A stretch of 64,000 nt of DNA. It comes from Skeletonema tropicum (lineage: Eukaryota; Bacillariophyta; Thalassiosirophyceae; Thalassiosirales; Thalassiosiraceae). The translations under genes were made by a program, and so were the position numbers. Position 1 is the stretch's first letter. The number at the start of each line of letters is the position of its first letter. The stretch is from positions 2,666,001 to 2,730,000 of the forward strand of contig CM074132.1 of the NCBI GenBank assembly GCA_037178625.1, written 5' to 3'. Below are positions 60,756 to 64,000 of the stretch, piece after piece. The notes below the pieces were generated by a model. That model saw nothing but the letters and a program-made list of their open reading frames with translations. It did not search any database and was not told where the DNA came from.

Positions 60756-61070
60756 GGTTGTAATGTTGATGTTTGATGTGATGTGATGATGATGAGTTTG
60801 AGAAATAAAAATGTTGTCCGCAATTGTCCAATGTCGAATGTGTCCTCCAGCTGTCCGTAAACGTCCTAAGTCCCGCGATCTCCTCCATTGAGTCGAGTCA
60901 ACGCATCCCAAGGCGATAAGGCCGGCAAGGTCTCAATCAATCAATACTGGACATTCGTTACCTAGCGTGTTCATCTTTGGTGAAGCTCATGGTTGTTGTT
61001 ATTTTGTTGGTTTTTAATGTCCTGATTCTATCATCTTCTGATCTCCTCCATTGAGTCGAGTCACATTCTT
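60756..61070. repeat. Partial tandem duplication upstream of the farnesyltransferase gene
   Basis: Sequence near the start codon (gctcatggttgt, 60752) and the stretch gatctcctccattgagtcga (60878) recur in the same order and orientation at about 60,985 and 61,039. The second copy has about 70 bp less in between. It suggests a local duplication followed by deletion. Confidence 0.7.
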
Positions 61071-62360
61071 CGCGAAGATCACAGACCACAGACGTAGCAG
61101 AAGAGAACCACACATCGATTGATCAAGTGCGAGCACTGGACCTTGGTTCTCATAATATGCAGTACGAGCTCAAGCAGCACAAAGTAGCAGTGTTTTATTC
61201 TCAAATGCTTTAACTTCATTTACTCCTACATAAGTATATATATTTGTGTTTTAACAGCTAAGCGTAATTGGTTTTTGGAGGCGATAGGCAGGAGGTATTT
61301 AGGAGTTTGAAAATGGCGCGACAGTGGAGAAGGTGGGAAAGATGCACATCTTGTCATAGGTGGCAAGTAGCAGCCGAAAAATGGATATATCAGACGTAGT
61401 AATGGGTACGTACCTGGATTTTTGCGAAGCTCTTTGCAAGTTGGAGCACATTTTACGTAGACGGCCTGCTCAGCTAGCGCAGCGGTAAGTAGGGCCCATC
61501 AGCACCTTCTGATTTCTGATAGGTTGGTCAAAGAAATCTGTGAATTTGGGCCGATTTTGGAGGCTACAACTCGTCCCACACTGTGGTGCACATCTCATGT
61601 GTTCGAAGTTTGAACAGGAGATATCTTGCAAAAGTTGGTCAGGAAGTTGAGTGGGCATAGCCGACCAACCTGTCTCACTGAGATGCCAATTTTATAGTAG
61701 ACCTTGAAGAGCTTTCAGAATCACCGCCCAAATCCGTCTGAAGTCAATATCCCGCAGAGATATGGGACTCTCTAGAGAACGGAGCCTATTGAGCAATTGT
61801 GCCCACATTTGCATTTGGGCGCATACCCGGAAAGCTGTTAATGGTCAAGAAAAGAAATAAGTAAACAGATGCAGCAGTGTGAATGGGTACTACTCATGGT
61901 GAATTGCTTAAAAATGAAGGCAAGGCAAGGCAAGGCATAGGCATCGTGCATAAGTTGAAAAAAAGCTATCTCCATCATTGAACACACCCATCACGTTGAT
62001 TGATGCTGCTATTCTCTGTGAATCTCAAATCGCATGTCGCTGCCACGCATTAAGTTTAAATCGCCCATGTTCGTGAACTGAATGTGCATAAGCTCTGGCT
62101 CTGTCTCTTGTTCAATCAGCTCCATTCTCGATCGCCACCAGTACCCTTGTTGCCGCCCGCCCGCCAGTTGAGGAGTTTTTTGGGGATTTTTTAAACCCGT
62201 GTGATACTTACGTGGGAACTCGATTTGAAGGATTCCAATTGTGAGAAAACGAAACCCTTTAAGTAGGATTTTAGCCCTTTTTGAGCGGCCACTGCGACTG
62301 CACGGCCACATCAGTAGGTACAGCTATGTACCGTGAAGGGAGCGTGTCCCAGATGTGGCT
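61071..62360. other. Region without recognisable genes
   Basis: A small ggcaa repeat near 61,918-61,938 and short minus-strand frames (61470-61658; 62009-62311) without recognisable domains. No RNA gene found by eye. Confidence 0.4.
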
Positions 62361-62424
62361 AGGATTCCTACTTTCCCACGTAGGATTCCAACCTCGGAAT
62401 TTTACGTGGGAAAGTAGGAATCCT
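62361..62424. repeat. Perfect 21-bp inverted repeat
   Basis: Arms aggattcctactttcccacg(t) at 62361-62381 and 62404-62424 are exact reverse complements with a 22-bp loop that itself repeats ggattcc. Function unknown. Confidence 0.9.
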
Positions 62425-62930
62425 CGTAGTGAGTGTGAGTGAGTTCTTTAGCTTTACCACGCTTAGATCTATGACTTGGTTCAAAATGATAGATTGGGTT
62501 TAACGCTCGCCGTCGACTATAAAAGGTGTTGTTTCACAAAAGGCTTTTCCCGATATTCAAGTGTGATACAGGTGCTCATGGTTGCCATGCACCTGAGCCT
62601 TTTCAATCCTCATGCCATTACGCAGTAGAGGACCACAGTTTATAGGATTAGCCGACCTATGATGGTCTTCAATGGGTACTCTTACTCTTTTGCCGTGTCT
62701 AGATCTATAGGGGACCCATTCTGCACCTACAGGGATAGATCTTTAGACAGAGTTGCAGCTTGACTTGTGGCAGGCCTAGGCCCTCCAAGCTGTTCGTAAA
62801 GCCTGACGCGTTCCTTCGTCAACAACTTTACCCGCTACCTCCTCCAATGCCTCTGAGTTACGTAGGGTAACTTAGATCATTCAGTAGATGTTTAAAGAGT
62901 TCACACTCTTTAGTTTGTTTGTGATTGTTG
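62425..62930. other. Region 3' of the retrotransposon fragment
   Basis: Lies just downstream of the J-domain stop on the minus strand, so part may be the element's 3' untranslated end. A small hairpin (caggtgctcatgg...ccatgcacctg) is at about 62,570-62,597. No gene seen. Confidence 0.35.
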
Positions 62931-64000
62931 TTATATGTGTCCAGTACGTCTGTAGTGTTCTTCTAGAAAGTCTCTTGCGTTGTTGAAGAGCTGAAAGAAG
63001 GTTTTGGCGTCTTCGTTTGTCATGTTAGTGCTTGCAGGATTGTGTTTGTCGGGGTGGTATAGGCGTGAGATTTGTCTGAACTCAGCTTTGGTTTCCATCC
63101 ATACAGCTCCTCTTGCAAGTCCGAAGATGCCTAGAGAGTCTTTGAGGTTGCGGCCAACACCTTCTGGGTCATATCCTCTGTTCTCATTCTCGTTGTCGCT
63201 CGGTGGATCTCTTCGTTCCCTTGGAGGGGAGGGGGGGGGGGGGTAAGTTCCTTGGAGGAGAAGGAGGAGGAGGCGGAGGGGCAGAGCTTTGAGTGTTGTG
63301 CCGAGTGTTGTACCAGTGCCGATGTCCTCTTACAAGACCAAAGATGCCTAGTGAGTCTTTGAGATTGAGGCCTACGCCTTCCGGGTCATATGTTTGATTG
63401 ATAGGTGTGAATGATGTCACGTCCTTTATCATTTCTGTCACTCAGACCGAAGTTACCAAGTACGTCACGTAAAGCATCATTGTCTCTTCGACCTACTTTG
63501 GCGTTGATGTCTGCGCCCATAATGACTCCATCAATCTTTGTAGCTTTGCTGATTAGCTTTCCTAACTTGTCGTTGAATCTCATGTTAGAATCGTCATCTT
63601 CGCTCCAAGGATGGTACGCTGATGCCAATAATATTCTAAGATGTTTGCCCTTGATGATTTTACCTGCGTCGTTGAAGCGAGGAAATTGTAGGAGAAGACC
63701 GATGAATCTTCCTTCGAATTCTCCTTTTGAAGTCGTGATCGGTTCGAGGCCACTTGCGCTTTTCCATGCCTTTGCGTAGTTGGGCGATAAGATGATTGCA
63801 ACTCCTCTTTTCTTTCCTCTTGCTTTACAGTTGTGCCAGAAGACTGTATATCCTTCATCATGATATTCTTGTATCAGATATGCTTTGACATCAGGTCAAC
63901 GATGAATTCGAGTTTGATAAGTGCGTCCGTATCCGTTCTTTTCTCGTCGAAAGATGCCACAGACATTCTGAGAGTAAAGAATGTCATCACTCTTCTTTCT
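62931..64000 (-). mobile_element. Degenerate non-LTR retrotransposon: endonuclease joined to J-domain, no RT
   Basis: Read on the minus strand from the right edge, a LINE-type endonuclease (EEP fold) appears first: SQNVCGIFRRE, YLIQEYHDEGYTVFWHN, KKRGVAIILSP, LASAYHPWSEDD, GVIMGADINAKVGRRD and FGLSDRNDKGRD. It stops after HTYQSNI, where reverse transcriptase should begin. A Pro-rich linker follows, containing one copy of YDPEGVGLNLKDSLGIFGL (63333-63391); a second copy (63120-63176) leads into a J-domain-like end with RLYHPDKHNPAS and FFQLFNNARDFLEEHY, stop at 62931-62933. Two frameshifts near 63,880-63,960 and one at a G13 run (63231-63243) break the frame. It is a deletion derivative; the left part of the endonuclease lies beyond the window. 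Confidence 0.75.

Overview
The window is nuclear DNA of a diatom, most likely a centric one. Several genes begin with a signal peptide followed by an AFxP-type plastid cleavage motif: a light-harvesting protein, a carotenoid-isomerase-like enzyme, a CDP-diacylglycerol synthase and a SOUL haem protein. Introns are sparse, short and GT-AG. There is a DUF6824-type protein, a family I know from diatoms, and the wall-type proteins carry diatom Cys-rich modules and Pro/Thr linkers. An NME7-type kinase with a DM10 domain, normally a flagellar protein, fits a lineage with flagellated sperm (inference). No bacterial operon structure is visible; genes sit singly on both strands.

Layout. 0-7 kb: an EF-hand protein running off the left edge, NME7, carotenoid isomerase, plastid CDP-DAG synthase. 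7-19 kb: sparser DNA with a small hypothetical gene, an unusual small-heat-shock protein carrying a decayed integrase-type zinc segment, two diatom-type hypothetical genes, an 11-bp tandem/inverted repeat, a broken fragment of the downstream KH gene and several short dispersed or inverted repeats. 19-31 kb: a gene-rich stretch with a four-KH RNA-binding protein, two palindromic elements, a canonical nucleoside diphosphate kinase, a saccharopine-dehydrogenase-like protein, a light-harvesting protein, a SOUL protein and a leucine-rich-repeat protein. 31-38 kb: a mobile-element hotspot with an 807-bp element flanked by an 8-bp duplication, a 727-bp TA-flanked element with subterminal repeats and its own small gene, and a 1158-bp Mutator-like element with 107-bp terminal repeats and a 9-bp duplication. 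Two long low-complexity coiled-coil proteins flank the last one.

40-50 kb: a two-catalytic-domain chitinase-like protein divergent from a Cys-rich, Pro/Thr-rich secreted or membrane protein, then a frame-disrupted NADPH-oxidase/ferric-reductase gene. 50-64 kb: an inverted-repeat element, an 1109-residue DDE transposase, a DUF6824 gene, tRNase Z cut by a 500-base assembly gap, protein farnesyltransferase beta subunit, about 2 kb without recognisable genes, and at the right edge a degenerate non-LTR retrotransposon in which an endonuclease domain is followed directly by a J-domain with no reverse transcriptase between them.

Functional links are limited. Four products are predicted plastid proteins (pigment, lipid, light harvesting, haem), and the chitinase and Cys-rich gene share a promoter interval. 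Much of the non-genic sequence is short non-autonomous transposons, several with intact target-site duplications.
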